Shown here piece by piece: positions 50,931 to 60,554 of a stretch of 64,000 bases of DNA. Both the position numbers and the translations under genes were made by a program. The stretch's first letter is position 1. Each line of letters opens with the position of its first letter. The stretch comes from Bacillota bacterium. Lineage in GTDB: Bacteria > Bacillota > Clostridia > Christensenellales > SZUA-584. A model generated the notes under the pieces. It saw only the letters and a list, made by a program, of their open reading frames with translations. It was not told the DNA's origin and made no database searches. The stretch covers positions 1 to 64,000 of the forward strand of contig JAEWCC010000057.1 in the NCBI GenBank assembly GCA_023390815.1, in the 5' to 3' direction.

Positions 50931-52889
50931 TTAATTCCGACGCATGTTACTCTTTTTAATCATTTGCTCGACAATTCTACTTGAACAATTACCATCTAAA
51001 TAGGTATAGCATTGATTGCGTATAGCTTTCCGCTTATCTCGATATGGGTCAATCCCCAACGCTACGTCATCTAAAAATTGTTTAAGCTCCGTAATGCTAT
51101 ATAGATAATGTCCTGGCATATAAGCCATTGTATCATTAAAAATAAAACCGCGAGCATCATTGAATTGTTTATAATCATCTAGAATGAAACCTATCGGACG
51201 ATCAAGCAGCAAATAATCTATAGCAATAGAAGAATAATCTGTCAGCAAAGCGTCGGCAAATGGTATTAAGTGGTATAGTCTTATATCCATTTCCGCGAGC
51301 ATATCGTCTGTAATTAAGCGAATATTGCTCAAAGCTATTTTGACAATAGCCTGTTCATCCTGTAGATGATGAAGCTTTATTACCATGAACAACTTATGTT
51401 TCGCCAATATCTCGTTGACATTCTCAAGCTCACTAACAGACCCAACTAATGGAAGCCCGGTCTGATTATTAAAAGTATCGTCGGATATGGTACAATTTTT
51501 ACTTTTTCGAAATGTCGGCATCCAGAAAATACACTTGTTCCCCTGTGGAATATTAAGCTTTGAAAAAGCATCAAGATCAGGTTTATCAAAAAAAACATCG
51601 TTGCGGGGATGGCCCAACGTTAATACACGTTCCGGCGAAACTCCAAAAACCTTTGCGTGAATGTTCTTATATAATTCACCCGTGACCAGCGTATAGTCAA
51701 ACGTTTTTCCGATATCCGCCGTCCCTTTTGCTTTTTTATAGCCGCACCCATGCCACAGATTGATCACCGTCTGGCTGGGCTTCCACTTCTTCAGCCAATA
51801 CGGATGCGTGAAGAAAAACAGCCTGGCAGAAGCGACATAGCGGGCCAGCCTGATCCGGTGAAAAAAGTTTTTTTCATCAACAAAAACGGTGCGCGGGTTG
51901 GCATATCTTCGGCTGAAGCTTGCGGCGTCCGTCACCTTCCAAACGTAGAGGTATTTTTCATCCGCGCATTTTTCCCGCATATACTCGTAGAGCGCTCTGG
52001 CGTTATCGGTATAATCGCCTTCGCTCTCAAAAAACAACAGATGGTTGCGAACGGGACATAGCTTTGTTATGCAGCTTTTCAGCACGCTTTCCAGCACGGA
52101 GACTCCCTTGTAGAATATCTTTTGAATCACCTTACCTGATGTAGCCAGCAGTCCCCGCTCCTTCAAGCTGTCATCAAACGCCATGATTCGGCCAGCTATT
52201 CTCTTCCCGGTGAGCTTCAACAGGCGCCTGTATTTTTCCTGCCGCCTGCGATCCTCCTCGGTCAGCCAAGAGCCGCTAAAATGATGGATGGCATGGGTAT
52301 GGTTTGTAGGTCGATACTGTTTGGTTTCAACATTGATCGGGCAGAAATAATCAGCCGGATAAAAGGTATAACCGCAGACTGTCTGCTTCGATCCGTCCGG
52401 CACGAGCCCATGGCGCAGTGCCGCCGCAGTGATCGCCACCACGTTGGTCGTACAGTCGCAGGTTCCGTCATCCTTCAGAAACGTGCGGTGATCATATTCC
52501 CGGAGCAGCTCGCCGATGAAAGGGTGGCCCTTTTCTGCCGCCATCAGACCTGTAGGAACCGTTCCGGAACTTTCAAATCCCGAGAACCCGCTCTCTCCAA
52601 GGAAACTATCCAGCGGTTTTACCAGTTCCACATCGGTATCCATATAAATGCCGCCCTGCGTATACAAGGCGTACAGCCGGACGTAGTCGGTCACAAATGC
52701 CCATTTTTTCGCTTCATAAGCCTGCTTTACATAAAGGTTGCTCGTTATGTCAAAGCTGTCCTCATTCCATTCCCGGATCTCATAGTCCGGGCAGAATTTT
52801 CTCCAGCTCTCCAGGCATTTCATCATCAGTTCGGGATGCGGGTTGCGCCCGAACCAGCAATAGTGAATGACTCTATTGATCTTTTCCAT
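50931..52889 (-). CDS. GT32-type glycosyltransferase fused to a CDP-polyol phosphotransferase (TagF/TagB-like)
   Basis: 652 aa. N-terminal half (about 1-230): IHYCWFGRNPHP, YALYTQGGIYMDTDVE (DTD metal motif 84-86), a sugar transferase of the DXD/GT32 kind. C-terminal half (about 330-645): LWHGCGYKKAKG, LGHPRNDVFF, MPTFRKS and LTDYSSIAIDYLLLDRPIGF, the CDP-glycerol/ribitol glycerophosphotransferase family. One polypeptide may add a sugar and a polyol-phosphate to a lipid-linked precursor. ATG at 52889 (AAGGTG upstream) overlaps the flippase stop. The C-terminal part is clearly more AT-rich than the N-terminal part, see findings. Confidence 0.88.
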   Translation of the reverse strand: MEKINRVIHYCWFGRNPHPELMMKCLESWRKFCPDYEIREWNEDSFDITSNLYVKQAYEAKKWAFVTDYVRLYALYTQGGIYMDTDVELVKPLDSFLGESGFSGFESSGTVPTGLMAAEKGHPFIGELLREYDHRTFLKDDGTCDCTTNVVAITAAALRHGLVPDGSKQTVCGYTFYPADYFCPINVETKQYRPTNHTHAIHHFSGSWLTEEDRRRQEKYRRLLKLTGKRIAGRIMAFDDSLKERGLLATSGKVIQKIFYKGVSVLESVLKSCITKLCPVRNHLLFFESEGDYTDNARALYEYMREKCADEKYLYVWKVTDAASFSRRYANPRTVFVDEKNFFHRIRLARYVASARLFFFTHPYWLKKWKPSQTVINLWHGCGYKKAKGTADIGKTFDYTLVTGELYKNIHAKVFGVSPERVLTLGHPRNDVFFDKPDLDAFSKLNIPQGNKCIFWMPTFRKSKNCTISDDTFNNQTGLPLVGSVSELENVNEILAKHKLFMVIKLHHLQDEQAIVKIALSNIRLITDDMLAEMDIRLYHLIPFADALLTDYSSIAIDYLLLDRPIGFILDDYKQFNDARGFIFNDTMAYMPGHYLYSITELKQFLDDVALGIDPYRDKRKAIRNQCYTYLDGNCSSRIVEQMIKKSNMRRN

Positions 52890-54417
52890 GTTTAAACACC
52901 TTGCCAATCATCGACGTGACGGCTTTCCGTTCGTTTTTCTTCAGCAGCAGGATAAAGCCGATCGGGAGTGAAATCACACCGAACAGGCAAACTGTCGCGA
53001 AGAATTTCAGCCAGCTATCAAGCAACAATATTCGGCTAATCCCAAAGGCCATCAGCACAAGCAGGGCTGTATATGCTAGGTTCTTTAACATATGAGGATA
53101 AAATACATACCACTTTTGTTTCAGGCAGTGCGCGCCGTACAGCGGTAAAAAAGTCAGCGCCCGGATCACCGAAAACACGGAACTGACGCCCACGATGATG
53201 TACAGCCGGGTATTGATATCCTGGGTTATTGGCAGCAACGCGAATACCAAAGCCACCGATACGGCCGAGTTTGCAAGCAGGTATACAGACGATACGCGTA
53301 CTTTATTGCTCGCGGTGAATACGTTCCATATTCCCTCCAGCGGCATCGAAAATGTAAACGCCAGACAACCCAGCAAGGAAAGCCAGTAGAGTAATTCCGC
53401 ATCGAGAGTAGGCATCCAAAGCGAAAAGAACGCTTTACCGAATACGATCAGGAAGGCCATTGGAATGCCCGCAATGATGCCGAGCAGCCTGACGGAAAAG
53501 AACGTCTGCTGCGCCATATCATCAAATCCCTGCTGCGCAAAGCTCTTGGTGAGCCTTGGCGCAAACGCGCTGGCTGCGGTGCCCATAAACTGCAATATCA
53601 TATTTGGCACCGTCTTCGAGACGGAAACAAGGCCCATAGCCGTTGCGCCCACAAACTTGTTTGTAATCAACAAATCGAGTCCCGTCGCCATAATACCGCT
53701 GAGGCGGGTGATCGAATTCCAGAAACCTGACGCCAATATCGTCCGTATGGATTTCCATTCAAAATAGCGTCTTCTGACCTGCAGCTCGGGAGTTAGTTTT
53801 TTCGTGTACCGGATATGGCTAATCAGCCCAAACCCTGCGCTGACCAGCAGAGCAAGCCCCAAATACCACACCGCGGGCTTAAAAAGCGTATATGCGATGA
53901 CAATGATGAACAACCGAAGCAGATTGCCCACGATCTGAACGGCACCGGTCAGATAGAGCTTGTCCCGCACAAACGTGGCTACCTGGAACGTGGTGATTAC
54001 AATGCTGATGATAAAATTGGCAAACAGCAGCGTCCAGAGCAGCTGAACATCGGGCAGAATGTCAGGCGCGATGTTGACCAACCGGCTCATGAATACGATG
54101 ATGATAATAAACGGTATCAGCAGCATAGCGCCAAGGGCGCAGTTGGCAACCGTGACGGAGGTAAAATAACGGTTCGCCTGATCCATTTGTTTTTTATGCA
54201 GCTCTACCGTGATGAACCTGCCCGCCATGGAGTTGAGCGCCACCGTTAAAACCTGTGCGTAGCCGACGAAATCATTCGCGAGGCCGACGAAACCATAAGC
54301 AGCAGCGTTGATTCGCGATACAATATAGGAAGAGACGAAAAAACCGATCCCCAGATTTATAGCAAGCGCAAGCGCCTGCGATATAATCGTTATCGCAAGG
54401 CTTTTTCTATTCTCCAT
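52873..54417 (-). CDS. Wzx-type polysaccharide flippase
   Basis: A 514-aa membrane protein of the MOP superfamily with about 12-14 helices, starting with IISQALALAINLGIGFFVSSYIV (two segments) and containing the conserved VSKTVPNMILQFMGTAASAFAPRL and an Arg-rich cytoplasmic loop. It should move undecaprenyl-diphosphate-linked repeat units across the membrane. Overlaps the GT2 gene upstream by 11 bases and the fusion gene downstream by 17. Confidence 0.92.
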   Translation of the reverse strand: MENRKSLAITIISQALALAINLGIGFFVSSYIVSRINAAAYGFVGLANDFVGYAQVLTVALNSMAGRFITVELHKKQMDQANRYFTSVTVANCALGAMLLIPFIIIIVFMSRLVNIAPDILPDVQLLWTLLFANFIISIVITTFQVATFVRDKLYLTGAVQIVGNLLRLFIIVIAYTLFKPAVWYLGLALLVSAGFGLISHIRYTKKLTPELQVRRRYFEWKSIRTILASGFWNSITRLSGIMATGLDLLITNKFVGATAMGLVSVSKTVPNMILQFMGTAASAFAPRLTKSFAQQGFDDMAQQTFFSVRLLGIIAGIPMAFLIVFGKAFFSLWMPTLDAELLYWLSLLGCLAFTFSMPLEGIWNVFTASNKVRVSSVYLLANSAVSVALVFALLPITQDINTRLYIIVGVSSVFSVIRALTFLPLYGAHCLKQKWYVFYPHMLKNLAYTALLVLMAFGISRILLLDSWLKFFATVCLFGVISLPIGFILLLKKNERKAVTSMIGKVFKHGKDQ

Positions 54418-55396
54418 GCCGCTCTCCGTTTCTTGCCCGGATATGCCCTATACACCAGCGGTATCCCGCTTTATAAAGCGAAATGTTGACCTTCAATACT
54501 ACCAGCCAAATCTTTTGCTTATAACTTAAATGCCGGTTTCTGAAAGGATGGCATAGCTTAAAAATATCTTTTCTGAGGCATTTAAAAACTGCTTTATCAG
54601 GATAACCCGAAAGTGCCATTTGATTAATAAGGCACAGGCAGATGACCGCCAAATAAAATCGAACCTGCTGCAGCAGCGACGGACAGTTTTCACGCACAAA
54701 TTCCAGCGCTTCTTTACCCGCTTCGACCGCGTCCAGACGCTGCACCCGAAATGGCTGATTGGTTATGCTGCCTCCCCGGGTCCTATAACCGTAAAGCTTC
54801 CTGTCGATTAAAACAAGCTTCCGGGCCTCATAGAAGAACCGATAGGTTGTAAATACATCTTCATGCTGGCGTCCCACAGGAAACCGCAATTGGCCAACGA
54901 CTTCTTTTCGATAAAGCTTCCCCCAAGCCGTTTCGATTATCCATTCAGGTCGAGGCAAAAAAATCCTCTCCATCGCCTGGTAACGGTCTAGTATGGCAGT
55001 TTTTCCCGATACACTACCCCAAACCGGGACATCCGTAAAAATAAGCGGCTTGCAAACCGCAACATCGGCGTCATGTGATTTCATACCGTCTATTAATAAT
55101 GCCAAAAAATCAATATGCAGCACATCATCACCATCGACAAAGGTAATATACTCGCCCTTTGCAATTTCAATGCCTGCATTGCGTGCGTCAGACAACCCCC
55201 CGTTTTTCTTATGAACGACGCGTATTCGCGGATCCTTCAATGCATACTCATCACATACGAATCCGCAGGAATCGGGGGAGCCATCATCTACCATGATCAA
55301 TTCAAAATCGGGATAGCTCTGTGCCAATATCGAGTCTATACACTGTGAAAGGTACTTTTCAATATTGTATATTGGCACGATGACACTAATCAACAT
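54407..55396 (-). CDS. GT2-family glycosyltransferase
   Basis: About 329 aa. GT-A fold: SVIVPIYNIEKYL at the start, MVDDGSPDSCG, NGGLSDARNAGIE, FVDGDDVLH. Transfers a sugar to the growing repeat unit; acceptor unknown. ATG at 55396 directly after GGGAGGATA; the longer frame adds a few residues without support. First gene of the minus-strand operon, promoter at 55452-55480. Confidence 0.9.
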   Translation of the reverse strand: MLISVIVPIYNIEKYLSQCIDSILAQSYPDFELIMVDDGSPDSCGFVCDEYALKDPRIRVVHKKNGGLSDARNAGIEIAKGEYITFVDGDDVLHIDFLALLIDGMKSHDADVAVCKPLIFTDVPVWGSVSGKTAILDRYQAMERIFLPRPEWIIETAWGKLYRKEVVGQLRFPVGRQHEDVFTTYRFFYEARKLVLIDRKLYGYRTRGGSITNQPFRVQRLDAVEAGKEALEFVRENCPSLLQQVRFYLAVICLCLINQMALSGYPDKAVFKCLRKDIFKLCHPFRNRHLSYKQKIWLVVLKVNISLYKAGYRWCIGHIRARNGERHGE

Positions 55397-55451
55397 TATC
55401 CTCCCACTATTTCGCAGCATGCCCTAAGCTCAAAATCTTATTCCAGGGCTT

Positions 55452-55480
55452 AGTCTACCCCAGCAAGAAGGTTGCGTCAA
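55452..55480 (-). promoter_or_regulatory. promoter of the surface-polymer operon
   Basis: Minus strand TTGACG (55475-55480), a 17-bp spacer and TAGACT (55452-55457). It would drive genes from 55396 down to wecB. The remainder of 55481-55689 holds no gene and is AT-rich; no clear plus-strand promoter was found. Confidence 0.7.
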
Positions 55481-55689
55481 GTCTTTGGAAGTTTCACCTA
55501 AGACCGTACGCCCTTTTTCAACGCAGGGCAGCTGTTTGTTGCCGCTATACAGAAATAATATCAAATCCTATTAGTTCAATATTTTTCTGTCAATTTATGT
55601 GATCAAAGTTATAACCATTATTCAAATGCCAGTCTAGACGGCTAAGAACAGCGTCAAGTATTTTGGCCTTAACAAGGAGTTTATATATA

Positions 55690-57174
55690 ATGCTATATAA
55701 TAATCTTAAAATGCAAAGAATGGGATTGTCTTATGGTAATTTAGACGGTATAATTAATTCCATTATGAATATGCAATTGACTGATGCTTTCAAAAAGTAC
55801 AAAGGTAAACCTCTGACCTACTATGCCATGAATGTTTTAATCCTCCTTCTCGTGCTCATCCCGAAAGAAGTTGAAACACTGTTCAGCATAGTCCCTGTAC
55901 GCTTACTGTTCATGTTTGCTTTGGCGGTTATATTCGCTTGGGATTATATGCACAAATCCATTACGTTGAATTCCATCGATCTGCGATGGTACCTGATTGC
56001 GTATGGTATCTTCCTGCTGCTGACGTTGCCTTCTTTCTTCAGTACAAAGAGCATCGTAATTTCGGCATATACGCTTGCGAAATTTGCAATGATCGGCGTG
56101 ATCTTGTTTATATTCAGCAAGGTTAAGCTGGAAGAGGAAGATTTTATAGGGCTAATCAAGACGTTTGTATTCGCAAGTTCCATCATTGGCATTTACGCTA
56201 TTCTGCAATACGTATGCGATATCAATTTGAACCCGATGGGTACTGACAAGTATGAAATCAAAGGGCGCGTATTCGCTACGTTTTTCAATCCGATCTACTT
56301 CAGTATATTTGTCAATATGGTTTATTTCTATCTGATATATGCGTATCGCCGGCAGGTCTTTAAGCGTCCCTGGATATTTATTCTGGTGTTAATGCTGTTT
56401 GCCGGAATGATCCTTTCTTTTACCCGTTCCGCTATATTGGTATTTGCGTTGATGCTATTGGCAAACATCATATTAAATTTCCGCATGATGTGGAATCGAT
56501 ACGTGCTGTTAACCGTCGCGCTTGGAATCGGTCTGATCTTCATCATTCCCGGGGCCTTGGGCGTAACTGGAAACGCTTTGCAGTATGGCGGCGAACTGGT
56601 TCTCGGCAACGGTTTGGGTGAATTTACATTGGATATCGATCAATCGGAAGAAACACCGGATATCGATCTGAGTTCGGACGCTTCTCTTGCTCACCGGGCG
56701 GAGTTTGCCGGGATTGCCAACCAAATTGCCTATGATCATCCTTACACAGGCGTAGGATTTGGTACGTATATCAATTACATGGAATCCGAAGATTTTTCAT
56801 CACATTACCGTGATTATGAGGGTTCTATAACGCATCCGCATTCCTTCTTTGTTTTGCTATCGGCTGAAGCAGGTTATCCGGCGACTATTGCTTATTTTGC
56901 CAGTCTGGTTATATTAATGCTCTGGCTGTTCATCACATGGCTTAAGAGCATTAAATACAAAATCAAGTCCGCCTATCAGCTTGGAACGCTATCACTGATC
57001 ATGATTGTCGGTTTCATTGTCGTGGCTTATATCGCTGAGAACTCTTTCTACGATACGCAAATATCCACCCTTTTCTATATCGTTGTTGGCCTCACCATGA
57101 ACTATATCAACAAACTTCAGGCGGAATGCCCTAAGTTGATCAATAAAAACCGTTCGTCAGCGAGGCCCGCATGA
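55690..57174 (+). CDS. O-antigen ligase/polymerase (Wzy-like)
   Basis: 494 aa with about 11-12 helices and a large outer loop (about 300-385) rich in acidic residues, containing HRAEFAGIANQIAYDHPYTGVG and HPHSFFVLLSAEAGYP, typical of the WaaL/Wzy superfamily. It polymerises or ligates lipid-linked units on the outer face. ATG after AAGGAG (55673-55678) is preferred over the TTG at 55663. Overlaps the next gene by four bases. Confidence 0.9.
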   Translation: MLYNNLKMQRMGLSYGNLDGIINSIMNMQLTDAFKKYKGKPLTYYAMNVLILLLVLIPKEVETLFSIVPVRLLFMFALAVIFAWDYMHKSITLNSIDLRWYLIAYGIFLLLTLPSFFSTKSIVISAYTLAKFAMIGVILFIFSKVKLEEEDFIGLIKTFVFASSIIGIYAILQYVCDINLNPMGTDKYEIKGRVFATFFNPIYFSIFVNMVYFYLIYAYRRQVFKRPWIFILVLMLFAGMILSFTRSAILVFALMLLANIILNFRMMWNRYVLLTVALGIGLIFIIPGALGVTGNALQYGGELVLGNGLGEFTLDIDQSEETPDIDLSSDASLAHRAEFAGIANQIAYDHPYTGVGFGTYINYMESEDFSSHYRDYEGSITHPHSFFVLLSAEAGYPATIAYFASLVILMLWLFITWLKSIKYKIKSAYQLGTLSLIMIVGFIVVAYIAENSFYDTQISTLFYIVVGLTMNYINKLQAECPKLINKNRSSARPA

Positions 57175-58193
57175 GACTAAGCCTTGTGATACCGGCATAC
57201 AACGTTGAGAAGTATATCCGGCGAACCCTCATTTCCCTGATAGGTCAGACACATCAAGGATTTGAAACTGTGATCGTTGATGATGGTTCTACGGATAATA
57301 CCCTTTCCGTTGTCTCCGAAACGCTGGCAAACCATCCTCTTGATGCGAAAATCATCCGGCAGGAAAACGGTGGGGTCAGTTCCGCCCGAAACAATGGCTT
57401 GCGTCACGCTTTAGGCGATTATGTTGTTTTTCTTGATGGAGATGACTACCTGGCAAATACCGCAGTTAAAGACATGCTGGATGCAGCAGATTCATGCAAC
57501 GAGGCCGATTGTATTTGCTGGAAGAGTACCCGGGTAACCGAAAGCGAAGCGGCAAACAGTACTTTTCAATCCGATTCCGACCGGCTCGAATATCTTACAT
57601 TGTCCGGAAGCGAAGCGTTGAAACACATCATCTGTGAAGGTTCCATGCAAATCTGCACAGGCAGTGTAGCTTTCAGGAGGGACATGCTCCTCCGCTACGG
57701 GCTCGAATACACACCTGGGTGCTCGAACGGAGAGGATCAGGAGTTTGGCTATAAAGCACTTTCTCACGTACGACAATTAGTTTGGATTAATCGGATTAAT
57801 ATCTTCTATCTGCAAAGGTCAGGGTCGATCACAAACCGCTTTGATCTCTCAAGATTTGATTCGCTTAATGCCATGAAAAGGACAAGCGCTTACCTGTCGG
57901 CTTCCGACAACCCGGAGATCCTTGCGGTTTCAGATCATATTCGAAATATACTGATGATACAGGACTATTTTTATAACCTTGAATCGTGCTACGTAAACTC
58001 GGGCATGAAAGCAAAGGAATTTTTGAACTATATTGATGCTCATTTTCAAGGGTTGGCGAAGGATATGATTGGCTATATGAATCATCATGATAAAGTTCGC
58101 CTTAAGCTCAGATTGAAGATGTGTATATTTAAAATCTCCCCCGCCTTGCTGCTATGGCTTGTTAAGGCGCTTCGTCTCAGAACCACTGTATAA
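57171..58193 (+). CDS. GT2-family glycosyltransferase
   Basis: 340 aa. SLVIPAYNVEKYI, IVDDGSTDNT, NGGVSSARNNGL, FLDGDDYL. ATGA overlap with the polymerase gene, so co-translated. The last ~120 residues are helical and variable as usual for this family. Confidence 0.92.
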   Translation: MRLSLVIPAYNVEKYIRRTLISLIGQTHQGFETVIVDDGSTDNTLSVVSETLANHPLDAKIIRQENGGVSSARNNGLRHALGDYVVFLDGDDYLANTAVKDMLDAADSCNEADCICWKSTRVTESEAANSTFQSDSDRLEYLTLSGSEALKHIICEGSMQICTGSVAFRRDMLLRYGLEYTPGCSNGEDQEFGYKALSHVRQLVWINRINIFYLQRSGSITNRFDLSRFDSLNAMKRTSAYLSASDNPEILAVSDHIRNILMIQDYFYNLESCYVNSGMKAKEFLNYIDAHFQGLAKDMIGYMNHHDKVRLKLRLKMCIFKISPALLLWLVKALRLRTTV

Positions 58194-58217
58194 GCAGGAA
58201 GCCCCCTCCACTGACCT

Positions 58218-59279
58218 CTATTCCTTGTTATCGATACTGCGATGCTTTAATCGGATAAATCGCTTTGTATCTCCGCTGCCTATCTTAACGATCGACCGGA
58301 GCGCGAGGCTTATCAGCCAAATCATACGCGTGCGAATGATACCATATAGTACCCGGGTATGCAGGCCTGCGTCACGATTCAAGTAAAACTTTCTATGCAC
58401 ATCCGGGTGATCCAATATCTGTCTTATAGCATTCCGGCGCTGTTTCGCGTTTAGCGGACAGGTGGGATGGTAAAGCTGTGTCATGCACGATACGATGGTT
58501 TTAAAAAACATATAATCCCATACTTCAGCCGCAAATGCGCTCTCGTTGCCGCACTCCTGCGCAAGACTTCGTATCCGCCGGTTGACCAGCAGGCTGCATT
58601 CAAACTTTTTATCATTATATCGGCTTATTAGGCTGGCATTGCCGCTGTTCACATACAGATAGCAGGGTTTTTGGGCTACCTTTACGCGACGAACGTGCCG
58701 AAGAATCTCTAAAACAAACAGGCGATCTTCGGCATAGCGGTAATCCTCAAACCGCACAGCCGTGTTTTTTAGCCAGTTGAGGGAATACGCTTTATTCCAT
58801 ACCTGATTTAAAAGATTAGCCTGATACAGACCAGGGAGCTCATTGCCCAGTTCTGCACGGTTTGAAAATACAGCATCCCCCGCTCCATAATCCATGATGG
58901 GGTGCATATTCGCATCGGTGATTGTGAAGCCGAATATCAAAACATCGTTATGTCCATCGTCGAGTTGCTCATGCAAATACTGAAGCGTACCTTGCTGCAG
59001 CATATCATCGCTGTCAATGAATAACACGTACTGCCCGCTTGCATTATCCAATCCGAGATTACGAGCCGCCGATGGGCCGCTGTTTTCGATATTGAACAGT
59101 TTAATCTTCGGGCTTCTTTCGATATATTCCATCGCCACTCTCTTTGTCTGATCGACGGAACCGTCGTTGACGATGATCACTTCATAGTCATGATAATCTT
59201 GTGACAATACGCTGTTGATCGCCCGGCTTAAGGTTTCTTCGCAGTTGAAAGCAGGTATGATAATACTAAAAAATGCCAT
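58218..59279 (-). CDS. GT2-family glycosyltransferase
   Basis: 353 aa. SIIIPAFNCEETL, IVNDGSVDQTK, NSGPSAARNLGLD, FIDSDDML; EDRLFVLEI later. It lies 2 bp after the gene at 59282 and is convergent with the GT2 at 57171-58193. Confidence 0.92.
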   Translation of the reverse strand: MAFFSIIIPAFNCEETLSRAINSVLSQDYHDYEVIIVNDGSVDQTKRVAMEYIERSPKIKLFNIENSGPSAARNLGLDNASGQYVLFIDSDDMLQQGTLQYLHEQLDDGHNDVLIFGFTITDANMHPIMDYGAGDAVFSNRAELGNELPGLYQANLLNQVWNKAYSLNWLKNTAVRFEDYRYAEDRLFVLEILRHVRRVKVAQKPCYLYVNSGNASLISRYNDKKFECSLLVNRRIRSLAQECGNESAFAAEVWDYMFFKTIVSCMTQLYHPTCPLNAKQRRNAIRQILDHPDVHRKFYLNRDAGLHTRVLYGIIRTRMIWLISLALRSIVKIGSGDTKRFIRLKHRSIDNKE

Positions 59280-59281
59280 AA

Positions 59282-60262
59282 TTACACCTTCTTCAATCCG
59301 CGTATTGCTTCTAACGCGTAAACAGCCTCCGCGACAATCTGACTGAACAACAGCAGATATATCCCCTTTGGCCCTTTGTAAAATAACTCATTTTTTTTAT
59401 AGGATGGGAAAACCTTCTTGACGCACTGCCGGGCGTATTTTACACCTGCTACGTAAGCCTTGTGATCCCCCATCTGACTCATTCTTCGAATCATCGTCGC
59501 GAAAGCATAACGCACATAGAGATATTCAAGCTCTTTTTGATATTCCTGAAAGTCCCCTGATTGATGATAATGAGCCAATATGCTGTCGAAATTCGTGATA
59601 AAAGCGTATAGCCGTTTATCAAACACATGCGTGATTGAGCCTTCACGCTGGCGATAATAAATCAGCGGTTCCTTCACAACGCCGATGCTTTGGATCAGCG
59701 GATAAAGCCGGTAAAGAAATTCGAAGTCCTCAAAATACACAAAGGGTGCAAAACGAATATCCCCTTCAACGAGTGACCGCTTAAATAATTTATTCCATGC
59801 AGCCGGGTGTACCGTGGTAATGCTTTGGCGGATATCGGCACGTTCCTGTATATCCTCCTGTACTCCCGATGATACGGGCATGTTACGTCTGGTGTACGAA
59901 TAGAACATATCACATACCACAAGATCGAAACCGCCCTGAACTGCCTTTAGATATAACTTTTCATACATCGTGGGGTGTACATAATCGTCGCTGTCCAGAT
60001 ATGCGATATAATCGCCCTGAGCATAAGTCAGCCCCAGGTTGCGCGCAGAACTTAAATCCGCAATTTCAGAGTATATAACCTTAATTCGATCCGGATATCG
60101 TTTTTGATACGTCTCTAGTATCTTAGGCGACTGGTCAGTAGATCCATTATTAACTGCGATGATCTCGATATCACCCAGAGTCTGGTTCAGAACGGAGTCT
60201 AGACATGATCCCAAGTATGACTCGGTGTTATATACAGGAACAATTACGCTTACTTTTACCAC
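59282..60262 (-). CDS. GT2-family glycosyltransferase
   Basis: About 326 aa. SVIVPVYNTESYL, VNNGSTDQS, SSARNLGLTYA, YLDSDDYV; late FEDFEFLYRL. The GTG at 60262 after GAGGAG gives the usual family start; the frame to 60328 adds 22 unsupported residues. First of a two-gene minus-strand transcript. Confidence 0.9.
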   Translation of the reverse strand: MVKVSVIVPVYNTESYLGSCLDSVLNQTLGDIEIIAVNNGSTDQSPKILETYQKRYPDRIKVIYSEIADLSSARNLGLTYAQGDYIAYLDSDDYVHPTMYEKLYLKAVQGGFDLVVCDMFYSYTRRNMPVSSGVQEDIQERADIRQSITTVHPAAWNKLFKRSLVEGDIRFAPFVYFEDFEFLYRLYPLIQSIGVVKEPLIYYRQREGSITHVFDKRLYAFITNFDSILAHYHQSGDFQEYQKELEYLYVRYAFATMIRRMSQMGDHKAYVAGVKYARQCVKKVFPSYKKNELFYKGPKGIYLLLFSQIVAEAVYALEAIRGLKKV

Positions 60263-60505
60263 AATTCTCCTCAACAATACTAAACCATAATACTTTCTTA
60301 TTTTAAACTGTAAGGTGTCATTAATCAATAAAAAAGAAGGAATATGCGGTGAAAGCTTAATTGGTTCTCAATCTTGAAATCTGCCAACCATAAGTTCTGG
60401 GCCTACACTTGGGAAAGCACCATATCAGAACATAGCTCCGAATAAGCCTTTGCAACATGAGGAATGCACCCGCTAACGCATGTGGCATTGAATAAATATA
60501 GATAA

Positions 60506-60532
60506 GAAAAAGCGCTTGCTAGTGCAAACGCT
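60506..60532 (-). terminator. terminator after the DUF3048 gene
   Basis: AGCGCTTGC (60511-60519) pairs with GCAAACGCT (60524-60532) with one G-T pair, 4-nt loop; the minus strand continues TTTTTCTT. The rest of 60329-60554 shows no gene. Confidence 0.8.
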
Positions 60533-60554
60533 CTACAGCTTGTCCGAAGGATGC

